A DNA stretch of 5,051 nucleotides from an uncultured Altererythrobacter sp. (GCA_938009055.1 CALLIO010000312.1:1-5051), one strand, 5' to 3'. Counted from the first letter of the stretch, positions 1 through 5,051 are shown. Translations and numbers: made by a program. Notes: a model not told the origin generated them from the letters alone.

Positions 1-2455
1 CGCGCAATTGTTCCTGCAATTTCTTGCGAACCACGCGGGCCAGCAGGCTGAGGCGCAAAGTCTCTGTCAGATCATCATTGTCTGTTGTTGGCCATGTCAT
101 CCGGATCAGCGCCTGATCGGGTTCGCCAGTATGGGTCAGGGTTCGCTGGCCGCGCTGAGCAGTGAAGGTGCGCTGGCGGGCTTCTGCGCGTTCGAGGAAT
201 TCGGCTTCGCGCTGCGGCAATGCGCCCAATGTTTTGGCGACAGCTGCAATCGCGGCGTCTTCGTCCAGATCGCCAACGAGTGCGATCTCGATCGCGCCCT
301 TGGCCAGCCGGTCGCCGATATCCTCTTTCAATTGCGCAAAGCTGCGGGCTTCATACGCCTCTTTTGATTGAAGCGTGAAGCGCGGGTCGCCATCGGACAA
401 AATTCCGCCCAGCGCATTGTTCAGCGCGCGGCCGGGTGTTGCATCAAGATTGGCGAAGAAATTGTCGATCGACTTGGCGTAGCGTTCTTCCGCTTCTTTG
501 CGATAGCCCGGATCGGTGATGGATGCGGCCAGCAATTGCATCTGCAATTCCAGATCCTTCGGGATCGTCGAGGCGCTAATCCCGAAACGGTCCGTGCCGG
601 CGCCGATATTGGCCGACACGCGCTTGCCGGCAAGGATTGTTGCGAGCTCGTCCTGACTGTGTTTGCCAAGGCCGCCAGCAGGCAAGGTGCTAACCAGTGC
701 GGTAAGCAAAGGGTCCTCTGCCGTGTTGAGCAATTGCCCGCCATCAAGGCCCATGCTGACGCTGATCCGGTCTTCGCGAATATCGGTCTTCTTCAGCGTC
801 AAGCGCACGCCATTGGCAAACTTGACGAGGCGCAGCCCCAGACGTTCCTCTGTCTCGTCTGAGACAATGTCGCCTGCTGGTCCAAAATCACTATAGCCAA
901 ATTGCGCTGTCTCAGCGAATTCGGGTTGGGTAATCTCCGCCTGCATTGCCGCATCCCATACGGCGCGAAGTTTCTCTGCCCCGCCTTCGGGTGCGGTGCG
1001 TCCGGTGAAGCGGATCATCGGATCGAATAAGGGCGTGGAATCGTCGGTCACCGCCAGCAACGCGCTTTGCGGTGTGATTTTGTCGGCATAGGTTTCGAAA
1101 CGTTCGAGCGCGCTTTTTGGGGTTGAGGGTATGCGTTCGTTGTTGAGCAATCCCAGCACACCGCCAAGCAATGCACCATGCGTGCGGGTGTCGGAGGCGC
1201 GCTCGGCTGCCTCGAGCGAAGAGCGGATGCGCGCGATTTGCTCGTCCACTTCGGCTTGCGAGAAACCGAACATGATCGCCTTGCGCAATTCGATTGTGGC
1301 AGCGGTTACGCCCTTTTCCCATTCGCCATCGGCAGAATTGACGGCAAGGATCGTCTGGCGGGCATCTTCGAACACATCGCTCGCGCCAAAACCGGCACTG
1401 CGGAACGGAGCATCAGCCCCGCGCGCCAGCTTGGCCATCCGGCGGTTGATGATCGCATAACCCACTTGCCGCTGCAAAGCCGCCTGGCGGTTTGCAATCG
1501 TATCAGGCCGGTCGAGATAGGGACCATAGCGCCAGATGCGCGTGCTCTCTGACAGAGCGGGATCGGTGAAGATATCGGTCTCGCCGTTGCGGCTGATATC
1601 GACCGGGCCAGTGACGGGCTCTTGCGGTGCGGGGGCCGGATTGCTCCATGAACCGAAGTGCTTGTCGGCAAGGCGCCGCATCACTTCGACCGGATAATCG
1701 CCGACAATAATCAGCGTGGTGTTCGCCGGCACATAAGTGCGCTCGTAAAATCCGCGCAGATCAGCAGCACTCGCGCTTTCCAGCACGTCCAAAATGCCAA
1801 TTGGCAAGCGATCGGCATAGCGCGCATTGGGCGTGGAGAATTCGAGATTATCCTCCAGATTGCGATAAGAAAAATTGCGCCGGTCGCGCCGCTCGGCCAG
1901 AATGACGCCGCGCTCGCGCTCAACCGCATCCTCGCCAATCGTCAGCTCGCTCGCAGTCTCGCGCATAATCATCAGCGCGGTATCGAGCAGCTCATTGTCA
2001 TTGCGCGGCAGGTTGAGCTTGTATGTCGTGACTTCAAAACCGGTTGAGGCATTGGTGTCAGCGCCAAAAGCCAGCCCTTCGCGCTCAAGCAATTTGATCA
2101 TCTCGCCTTCGGGAACATTGGTCGAGCCGTTGAACGCCATATGCTCCAGATAATGCGCAAGACCTTGCTCGCTATCGGTCTCCTCAAGCGAACCCGACGC
2201 GACATGCAGCCGCACCAACGCCTGACCTTCGGGCGTGGCATTTTCGCGCAGAGCGACCTTCATCCCATTGGGCATGGTGTAGAGCCGGTAGGCCGGATCA
2301 ATCGGAATATCACTTGGCGGCAGAGGCCAGACCTGATCGCCTTCGCGCGCCATTTCAGCGGGCGCGGGTGTCGGCTCTGAAGGTGTGGTTTGAGCGGTGA
2401 GAGGAGCAGCTGCGCAAAAGGCAGCAATCGCAAGTGCTGAGGTAAGATTTCGCAT
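1..2455 (-). CDS. Secreted M16 family zinc metallopeptidase (insulinase/pitrilysin type), C-terminus cut off by the window edge
   Basis: Zn-dependent endopeptidase expected to degrade peptides in the periplasm or envelope. 818 codons are visible without a stop; two-halved bacterial M16 proteins usually run to roughly 900-960 residues, so about the last 100 are missing. Numbering from the ATG at 2455: a Sec-type signal peptide (about 1-21, MRNLTSALAIAAFCAAAPLTA), a Pro/Thr/Glu-rich linker, then the catalytic half. The inverted zinc motif HYLEH is at 101-105 (ligands H101 and H105, catalytic E104), and the ERGVILAE stretch at 181-188 supplies the third ligand, E188 by comparison with pitrilysin and IDE. 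An M16 C-type subdomain begins near 225 (FYERTYVPANTTLIIVGD). The second half starts near 540 (LVKFANGVRL) and lacks HxxEH, as expected for the inactive half; it has a typical GGLGKHS turn near 594-600. The expected Arg/Tyr substrate-binding pair lies beyond the edge. Start: an in-frame ATG at 2515 has a better Shine-Dalgarno (AGGGAG), but the 20 extra codons include AGG, AGA, TTA, CTT and TCA, unlike the body, and would lengthen the signal peptide n-region, so 2455 is preferred. Family very sure, start about 60%. Confidence 0.95.
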   Translation of the reverse strand, partial: MRNLTSALAIAAFCAAAPLTAQTTPSEPTPAPAEMAREGDQVWPLPPSDIPIDPAYRLYTMPNGMKVALRENATPEGQALVRLHVASGSLEETDSEQGLAHYLEHMAFNGSTNVPEGEMIKLLEREGLAFGADTNASTGFEVTTYKLNLPRNDNELLDTALMIMRETASELTIGEDAVERERGVILAERRDRRNFSYRNLEDNLEFSTPNARYADRLPIGILDVLESASAADLRGFYERTYVPANTTLIIVGDYPVEVMRRLADKHFGSWSNPAPAPQEPVTGPVDISRNGETDIFTDPALSESTRIWRYGPYLDRPDTIANRQAALQRQVGYAIINRRMAKLARGADAPFRSAGFGASDVFEDARQTILAVNSADGEWEKGVTAATIELRKAIMFGFSQAEVDEQIARIRSSLEAAERASDTRTHGALLGGVLGLLNNERIPSTPKSALERFETYADKITPQSALLAVTDDSTPLFDPMIRFTGRTAPEGGAEKLRAVWDAAMQAEITQPEFAETAQFGYSDFGPAGDIVSDETEERLGLRLVKFANGVRLTLKKTDIREDRISVSMGLDGGQLLNTAEDPLLTALVSTLPAGGLGKHSQDELATILAGKRVSANIGAGTDRFGISASTIPKDLELQMQLLAASITDPGYRKEAEERYAKSIDNFFANLDATPGRALNNALGGILSDGDPRFTLQSKEAYEARSFAQLKEDIGDRLAKGAIEIALVGDLDEDAAIAAVAKTLGALPQREAEFLERAEARQRTFTAQRGQRTLTHTGEPDQALIRMTWPTTDNDDLTETLRLSLLARVVRKKLQEQLR

Positions 2456-2473
2456 AGGTGATGGCTGGCCTAA

Positions 2474-2492
2474 TCTTGTCTGCCTGACAAGA
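2474..2492. promoter_or_regulatory. Perfect 7-bp inverted repeat in the divergent intergenic region (possible operator or leader hairpin)
   Basis: TCTTGTC (2474-2480), spacer TGCCT, GACAAGA (2486-2492): perfect 7-bp arms. It lies 18 bases upstream of the preferred M16 start at 2455, in the presumed leader, and about 80 bases upstream of the TIR gene start. It could bind a dimeric regulator or form a leader hairpin. If the M16 gene really starts at 2515, the repeat lies inside the coding sequence and the interpretation weakens. No regulator is recognised in the window. Confidence 0.35.
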
Positions 2493-2501
2493 GGCTGAAT
2501 T

Positions 2502-2525
2502 GCTTGCTCCTTCATCGCTTGCTCC
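2502..2525. repeat. 9-bp direct repeat with 6-base spacer next to the alternative M16 start
   Basis: GCTTGCTCC occurs at 2502-2510 and again at 2517-2525. Read on the minus strand it is GGAGCAAGC twice. The copy at 2517-2525 contains part of the AGGGAG Shine-Dalgarno-like sequence placed six bases before the alternative ATG at 2515. The repeat may be a paired protein-binding site, a small duplication around a ribosome binding site, or chance. Confidence 0.4.
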
Positions 2526-2557
2526 CTAGGATAGCCGTGGTCGCGCAGATATTTGCT

Positions 2558-2564
2558 GGAGGGG
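2558..2564 (+). promoter_or_regulatory. Strong Shine-Dalgarno sequence that sets the TTG start of the TIR gene
   Basis: GGAGGGG at 2558-2564 is followed by a 7-base spacer and TTG at 2572. No ATG or GTG in that frame lies at suitable spacing, and the TIR core strand (DLFISYSRAD) begins two residues after the start, so TTG at 2572 is well supported. A strong Shine-Dalgarno paired with a weak start codon is a familiar compensating combination. Confidence 0.8.
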
Positions 2565-2571
2565 AAGCACA

Positions 2572-3693
2572 TTGGCCGATCTGTTTATTAGCTATTCGCG
2601 GGCTGACCGCCCCCGCTGCATCCAGCTGCGTGATGCGCTGGAAAAGCTCAAGCTCGACATCTGGTTTGATGCCGGAATCGACGCGGGAGACAATTTTGAC
2701 CGCAAGATCGAGGCCGAAATTGACGCTGCCAAGGGCGTGATGGTCCTGTGGTCTGCCAATTCGGTGGAATCCGACTGGGTGCGCAACGAAGCGCGCGCTG
2801 GCGCGGAAAGCGACCGGCTGGTGGCGGTGCAATTGGAAGAATGCACTTTGCCGCTGGAATTCCGCTCGATCCACGCAGAACCGTTGAGCGAAGGCGCAGA
2901 GAAATCGGGCGGTCCGGTGTGGTATCGCCTGCTCGAACGGATTGGCAAAATCACGGGGCGTCCCGGCCTTGCCGAATATGCGCGGCTGCAGGCAGAGGAA
3001 GCCGATGTGGCGACGTGGCGGCAATGGCTGTCGCAATATGGCAATGATCCCTTGGGCGAAGAAGTGCTCGACACGATCATCGGCTCCGCCAGCCCTGAAA
3101 TGCGGCGGCAATTGGCTGAGGAGAAAGCCAAGCGTGCCGCATTGGAGGCCGAGCTCGATGAACTTCGGCACAGCTCCAAAGCGCATTCGGGCGAGATTGC
3201 CACTTCGGCGCGTGAAGCATCGCGATTGAAACATGATCTGGACAAAGCGCAAAACGAACTTGCCGCTGCTGAAACTGAAATTGACCGGCTGCGCGAAACT
3301 TCCGGATTGTCTCAGGATCGCGGCTTTTGGGAGAGTGATAAATCTGCCGTTGGTCTGGTGCTTGACGAGCGGCTGGGCATGTATGTTGGCGCTTTGCTGT
3401 GGGTGCTGTCGGCCTGGTTCCTGTGGGATCCGATCAAGTTGCTGATGGAGGATAAGGCCGGTGTTGGAACGATCACGCTGATTGTCCTCGGCATTATATT
3501 GCTGCTGGTTCCAACGATCATCGTATCGCTGCGTATCTACCTCCATCGCAAGGCGCTGATCGAGGCTGAGCTGGCGAGCGGTGCAATTGTGTCAGGCGGT
3601 ATCGACGCGCAGACGCAGATCGAAGGCAGCGTTGCGGACACCGGCGATAGCGGCGTGCCATTGGATTCTGCAAGCGAAAGCAAAGCCGACTAA
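2572..3693 (+). CDS. TIR domain protein with coiled coil and two C-terminal transmembrane segments
   Basis: 373 residues. An N-terminal bacterial TIR domain (about 2-125) opens with DLFISYSRAD (3-12), continues with IWFDAGIDAGDNFDRKIEAEI-like helix and loop sequence (30-50) and the strand GVMVLWSANS (55-64), and keeps DWVRNE (68-73). E73 aligns with the catalytic glutamate of NAD-cleaving TIRs (the WVHKE of SARM1). Residues 126-180 are a helical linker I do not recognise, with the distinctive WRQWLSQYGNDPLGEE at 149-164. Residues about 178-243 are charged, heptad-like and probably coiled coil. Two hydrophobic segments (about 268-286 and 299-323) would form a membrane hairpin with the TIR domain and an acidic 50-residue tail in the cytoplasm. 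The likely role is NAD hydrolysis or signalling from the inner membrane, possibly antiviral or stress-related; this is inferred from TIR biology, not shown here. The gene stands alone: divergent from the M16 gene, convergent with purC, with its own ribosome binding site and terminator. TIR call very sure, function open. Confidence 0.93.
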   Translation: MADLFISYSRADRPRCIQLRDALEKLKLDIWFDAGIDAGDNFDRKIEAEIDAAKGVMVLWSANSVESDWVRNEARAGAESDRLVAVQLEECTLPLEFRSIHAEPLSEGAEKSGGPVWYRLLERIGKITGRPGLAEYARLQAEEADVATWRQWLSQYGNDPLGEEVLDTIIGSASPEMRRQLAEEKAKRAALEAELDELRHSSKAHSGEIATSAREASRLKHDLDKAQNELAAAETEIDRLRETSGLSQDRGFWESDKSAVGLVLDERLGMYVGALLWVLSAWFLWDPIKLLMEDKAGVGTITLIVLGIILLLVPTIIVSLRIYLHRKALIEAELASGAIVSGGIDAQTQIEGSVADTGDSGVPLDSASESKAD

Positions 3694-3706
3694 CGGCTTA
3701 CTTTTT
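3683..3706 (+). terminator. Rho-independent terminator overlapping the TIR stop codon; possibly bidirectional
   Basis: AAGCCG (3683-3688), loop ACTAA, CGGCTT (3694-3699): a perfect 6-bp stem, followed two bases later by TTTTT (3702-3706). The TAA stop of the TIR gene (3691-3693) lies in the loop. On the minus strand the same hairpin is preceded by A-runs and followed by a T-rich stretch (TTTGCTTTC), so it could also end purC transcription. The short stem makes its strength moderate. Confidence 0.6.
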
Positions 3707-3739
3707 CGCACCTATTTTTTGACGACTACTTTTTGACTG
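3698..3739. repeat. Three diverged tandem 14-bp units covering the 3' end of purC
   Basis: Units at 3698-3711 (TTACTTTTTCGCAC), 3712-3725 (CTATTTTTTGACGA) and 3726-3739 (CTACTTTTTGACTG). The third contains the purC stop and its last Lys-Lys codons. On the minus strand each unit reads roughly GTC/GCG AAA AAG/AAA followed by TAG or TAA. The middle and last units match at 11 of 14 positions; the first is more diverged, sharing mainly the core. It looks like slippage or duplication of the purC tail, giving extra T-runs downstream of the TIR gene. Confidence 0.5.
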
Positions 3740-4529
3740 GCGGAGTTCCGCGCAAGCGGCTGCGGTGACTGGACAGGTCCAGCACTTCGCCCGGCGTATT
3801 CTCGTCATTTTGAAGCAGACCAAGCCGCCGTGCGACTTCTTGGTAGGCTTCTTCCTCGCCGCCCAGATCACGGCGGAACCGGTCCTTGTCGAGCTTTTCG
3901 CCGGTGGTCATGTCCCACAAACGGCAGCCATCCGGGCTAATCTCGTCGGCGAGGATAACGCGGCTGAAATCGCCATCAAAAATGCGCCCAAACTCCAGTT
4001 TGAAGTCGACGAGACGGATGTCGATGCCCGCAAACATGCCGCACATGAAATCATTCACACGGATCGCCATGGCGGCAATGTCCTGCATTTCCTCAGGCGT
4101 CGCCCAATTGAAGCAGGCGATGTGCTCTTCGGCAATCAGCGGATCGCCCAGCGCATCATCCTTGTAATAATATTCGATCAGCGTGTGGGGCAGCTGCTCG
4201 CCTTCTTCGAGTCCCAAGCGCTTGCAAATCGAACCGGCCGCCACATTGCGCACCACCACCTCGATCGGAACAATCTCGACCTGACGCACCAATTGCTCGC
4301 GCATGTTGAGGCGGCGGATGAAGTGGGTCGGGATGCCGATATGCGAAAGGCGGGTGAACACATGCTCGCTAATGCGATTGTTGATCACGCCCTTGCCATT
4401 GATCGTGCCCTGCTTTTCCGCGTTGAAGGCGGTGGCATCATCCTTGAAATATTGGATAATCGTGCCTGGCTCGGGGCCTTCGTAAAGGATCTTGGCCTTG
4501 CCTTCGTAAATCTGACGGCGACGGGTCAT
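3726..4529 (-). CDS. purC: Phosphoribosylaminoimidazole-succinocarboxamide synthase (SAICAR synthetase)
   Basis: 267 residues. A cytoplasmic enzyme of de novo purine synthesis that uses ATP to join CAIR and L-aspartate into SAICAR. The N-terminus IYEGKAKILYEG (7-18) is the ATP-binding strand and loop region of the family. IVPIEVVVRNVAAGS (86-100) matches SAICAR synthetase signature 1 and LVDFKLEFG (173-181) matches signature 2. DEISPDGCRLWD (195-206) is the conserved metal/ATP-site region. The length is slightly above typical because of a basic C-terminal tail (SRLRGTPPVKK). The start is the ATG at 4527-4529, preceded by AAGGGA with 5-base spacing. The same frame stays open upstream to 4655, but that part runs through the tRNA gene and is not coding. 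tRNA-Phe ends 29 bases upstream. The usual alphaproteobacterial partners purS, purQ and purL are not downstream; the convergent TIR gene is there instead. Confidence 0.98.
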   Translation of the reverse strand: MTRRRQIYEGKAKILYEGPEPGTIIQYFKDDATAFNAEKQGTINGKGVINNRISEHVFTRLSHIGIPTHFIRRLNMREQLVRQVEIVPIEVVVRNVAAGSICKRLGLEEGEQLPHTLIEYYYKDDALGDPLIAEEHIACFNWATPEEMQDIAAMAIRVNDFMCGMFAGIDIRLVDFKLEFGRIFDGDFSRVILADEISPDGCRLWDMTTGEKLDKDRFRRDLGGEEEAYQEVARRLGLLQNDENTPGEVLDLSSHRSRLRGTPPVKK

Positions 4530-4534
4530 GCAAA

Positions 4535-4540
4535 TCCCTT
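4535..4540 (-). promoter_or_regulatory. purC: Shine-Dalgarno sequence deciding the purC start
   Basis: The minus strand reads AAGGGA followed by TTTGC and ATG, a 5-base spacing. This supports the ATG at 4529 against the longer in-frame extension through the tRNA gene. Confidence 0.7.
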
Positions 4541-4558
4541 TTCGTGTAGTTTTGCGAA

Positions 4559-4633
4559 TGGTGCCCGGGGGCGGAATCGAACCACCGACACGCGGATTTT
4601 CAATCCGCTGCTCTACCCCTGAGCTACCCGGGC
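4559..4633 (-). tRNA. tRNA-Phe (anticodon GAA)
   Basis: A complete 75-nt cloverleaf with encoded CCA. The acceptor stem GCCCGGG/CCCGGGC is perfect, with discriminator A. The D arm is GCTC-AGGGGTA-GAGC. The anticodon stem GCGGA/TCCGC encloses the loop TTGAAAA, giving anticodon GAA (phenylalanine). The variable loop is GTGTC, and the T arm GGTGG-TTCGATT-CCGCC contains one G-U pair. Without CCA the gene ends at 4562. It lies between yacG and purC in the same direction, 88 bases after the yacG stop and 29 bases before the purC start, so a shared transcript with purC released by tRNA processing is possible. Confidence 0.98.
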
Positions 4634-4685
4634 ATTCGCTGCGGCGGCATCGCAAAGCTTACGATGGCGAGCAAATGAAGGGCGC

Positions 4686-4714
4686 GCTATGGCGAAGGTG
4701 GGCGCGGTTGGCAA
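4686..4714 (-). promoter_or_regulatory. Candidate sigma-70 type promoter for tRNA-Phe (and perhaps purC)
   Basis: On the minus strand TTGCCA (4709-4714, five of six matches to TTGACA) is followed by a 17-base spacer and CATAGC (4686-4691, three of six matches to TATAAT). Transcription would start about 45 bases before the tRNA 5' end. The -10 element is weak, so read-through from yacG is a real alternative. Confidence 0.3.
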
Positions 4715-4721
4715 GAGGTAA

Positions 4722-4898
4722 TCAGCCCTCTTTTTCCCAATCTTCGTTCGCCATATCCTCTGGCGAGGCCGGGTCGCCCGCGACAGAGTAGCCATCGCCG
4801 AACCATTGGGCGAGATCGCGGTCCTTGCAGCGGATGGAACAGAACGGGCTGTGCTGCTCGCTGCGGGGCTTTTTGCAGATGGGGCAGGGTTTGGTCAT
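4722..4898 (-). CDS. yacG: DNA gyrase inhibitor YacG, small zinc-binding protein
   Basis: 58 residues, close to the usual 60-65 of the family. YacG is a cytoplasmic zinc protein that in E. coli binds GyrB and inhibits gyrase. The four zinc cysteines are present: C5 and C8 in CPICKK (5-10), and C20 and C24 in FCSIRCKDRDLAQW (19-32), which is the YacG signature. The acidic C-terminal tail (SPEDMANEDWEKEG) is also typical. The start is the ATG at 4896-4898 and the stop is the TGA at 4722-4724. Only a weak Shine-Dalgarno-like GGA precedes it. In many sphingomonads yacG follows maf and an RNase E/G-like gene, which would lie off the right edge. Its direction matches the downstream tRNA-Phe and purC. 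Confidence 0.95.
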   Translation of the reverse strand: MTKPCPICKKPRSEQHSPFCSIRCKDRDLAQWFGDGYSVAGDPASPEDMANEDWEKEG

Positions 4899-4977
4899 TT
4901 TTGTTTCCGCACGCCGTCCGGCGCGCGATATCCTCGCAGCTTGCGGGCAAGTCCGCGCTGCTGCGGACGCCCGGTTG

Positions 4978-5013
4978 GGCTTGCGGTCACTTTGTGACCG
5001 TTTGGTTCAAGCC
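4978..5013. other. Long bulged hairpin upstream of yacG (terminator, attenuator or repeat element)
   Basis: The inner stem CGGTCAC (4984-4990) / GTGACCG (4994-5000) has a TTT loop and is perfect over 7 bp. Directly outside it, GGCTTG (4978-4983) pairs with CAAGCC (5008-5013), leaving a 7-base one-sided bulge (5001-5007). The whole gives 13 paired positions. No T-run follows on the minus strand, so a classical terminator for the upstream gene is not evident. It could be an RNA structure in the yacG leader or one copy of an intergenic repeat family. Confidence 0.55.
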
Positions 5014-5018
5014 AATTC

Positions 5019-5051
5019 TCATCTTTCGACAATTTGCGCTTGGCTCGCCTC
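5019..5051 (-). CDS. Possible last codons of an upstream gene, perhaps the RNase E/G-like gene usually found before yacG
   Basis: One minus frame entering from the edge reads EASQAQIVER and stops at TGA 5019-5021, just before the hairpin. Identity cannot be read from ten residues; the RNase E/G guess rests only on the common maf - RNase - yacG order in sphingomonads. A competing minus frame stays open from the edge to a TGA at 4895-4897 that overlaps the yacG start. It is very rich in Arg and Lys and runs through the hairpin, so it is considered less likely. Confidence 0.3.
   Translation of the reverse strand, partial: EASQAQIVER

Noticed and set aside
8..862. Plus-strand open frames of 119 and 164 codons at the left end
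   Set aside because: They lie opposite the M16 peptidase, whose minus frame is continuously open and family-consistent through this stretch.
1131..2153. Several 90-130 codon plus-strand frames opposite the M16 gene
   Set aside because: Overlapping each other and the recognised gene, with no ribosome binding site or family resemblance seen.
2412..2416. Lipobox around C14 of the M16 signal peptide
   Set aside because: The residue before the cysteine is Phe (AAFC), which does not fit the lipobox consensus, so an ordinary Sec signal peptide is preferred.
2512..3546. 344-codon open frame antisense to the TIR gene
   Set aside because: It is the mirror of a codon-biased gene, rich in His, Gln, Arg and Phe with no domain-like pattern, while the sense strand encodes a clear TIR domain.
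2572..3693. TIR gene as part of a Thoeris or CBASS operon
   Set aside because: No SIR2/SLOG ThsA-like gene, cyclic-nucleotide synthase or accessory gene is adjacent; both neighbours are housekeeping-type and transcribed from the other strand.
3765..4622. 285-codon open frame antisense to purC, running into the tRNA
   Set aside because: Shadow of purC, which carries both family signatures; the frame also crosses the tRNA gene.
4559..4633. tRNA-Phe as an integration site of a mobile element
   Set aside because: purC follows the tRNA 3' end within 29 bases, no integrase is visible and no second copy of the tRNA 3' end was seen in the window.
4530..4655. In-frame N-terminal extension of purC up to an ATG at 4655
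   Set aside because: The extension translates the tRNA-Phe gene. The conserved PurC N-terminus and a ribosome binding site mark the ATG at 4529.
4951..4968. GTCCGC/GCGGAC hairpin with 6-base loop upstream of yacG
   Set aside because: Short GC-rich stems are frequent in such DNA, there is no T-run, and it is weaker than the nearby hairpin at 4978-5013.

Overview
The window looks like chromosomal DNA of an alphaproteobacterium, most likely a sphingomonad of the Erythrobacter type. This is an inference from the G+C-leaning codon choice, the style of the large M16 peptidase, the small YacG protein and the tRNA-Phe sequence; no 16S rRNA or other taxonomic marker is present. There are no transposase genes, CRISPR repeats or phage genes.

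Layout, left to right. Positions 1-2455 (minus strand) hold most of a large secreted zinc peptidase of family M16 (pitrilysin/insulinase type); its C-terminal end lies beyond the left edge. A 116-base divergent intergenic region (2456-2571) follows, with an inverted repeat, a 9-bp direct repeat and two possible starts for the peptidase. Positions 2572-3693 (plus) encode a 373-residue protein with an N-terminal TIR domain, an unassigned linker, a coiled coil and two membrane segments. A hairpin terminator sits over its stop codon, followed by three diverged copies of a 14-bp unit, the last of which is the 3' end of purC. Positions 3726-4529 (minus) are purC, preceded by tRNA-Phe(GAA) at 4559-4633 (minus) and by yacG at 4722-4898 (minus). 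The last 120 bases before yacG hold a strong bulged hairpin (4978-5013), and the right edge probably carries the last codons of another minus-strand gene.

How the genes relate. The yacG - tRNA-Phe - purC stretch runs in one direction and could be partly co-transcribed. It is housekeeping: control of DNA gyrase, translation and purine synthesis. The M16 peptidase is an envelope or periplasmic enzyme. The TIR gene is the odd member: a probable membrane-anchored NAD-cleaving or signalling protein, standing alone between housekeeping genes with its own strong ribosome binding site and its own terminator. It has no recognisable partner in the window (no Thoeris ThsA, no cyclic-nucleotide synthase, no STING or SLOG partner). 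It is the best candidate for an undescribed system, possibly a one-gene one.
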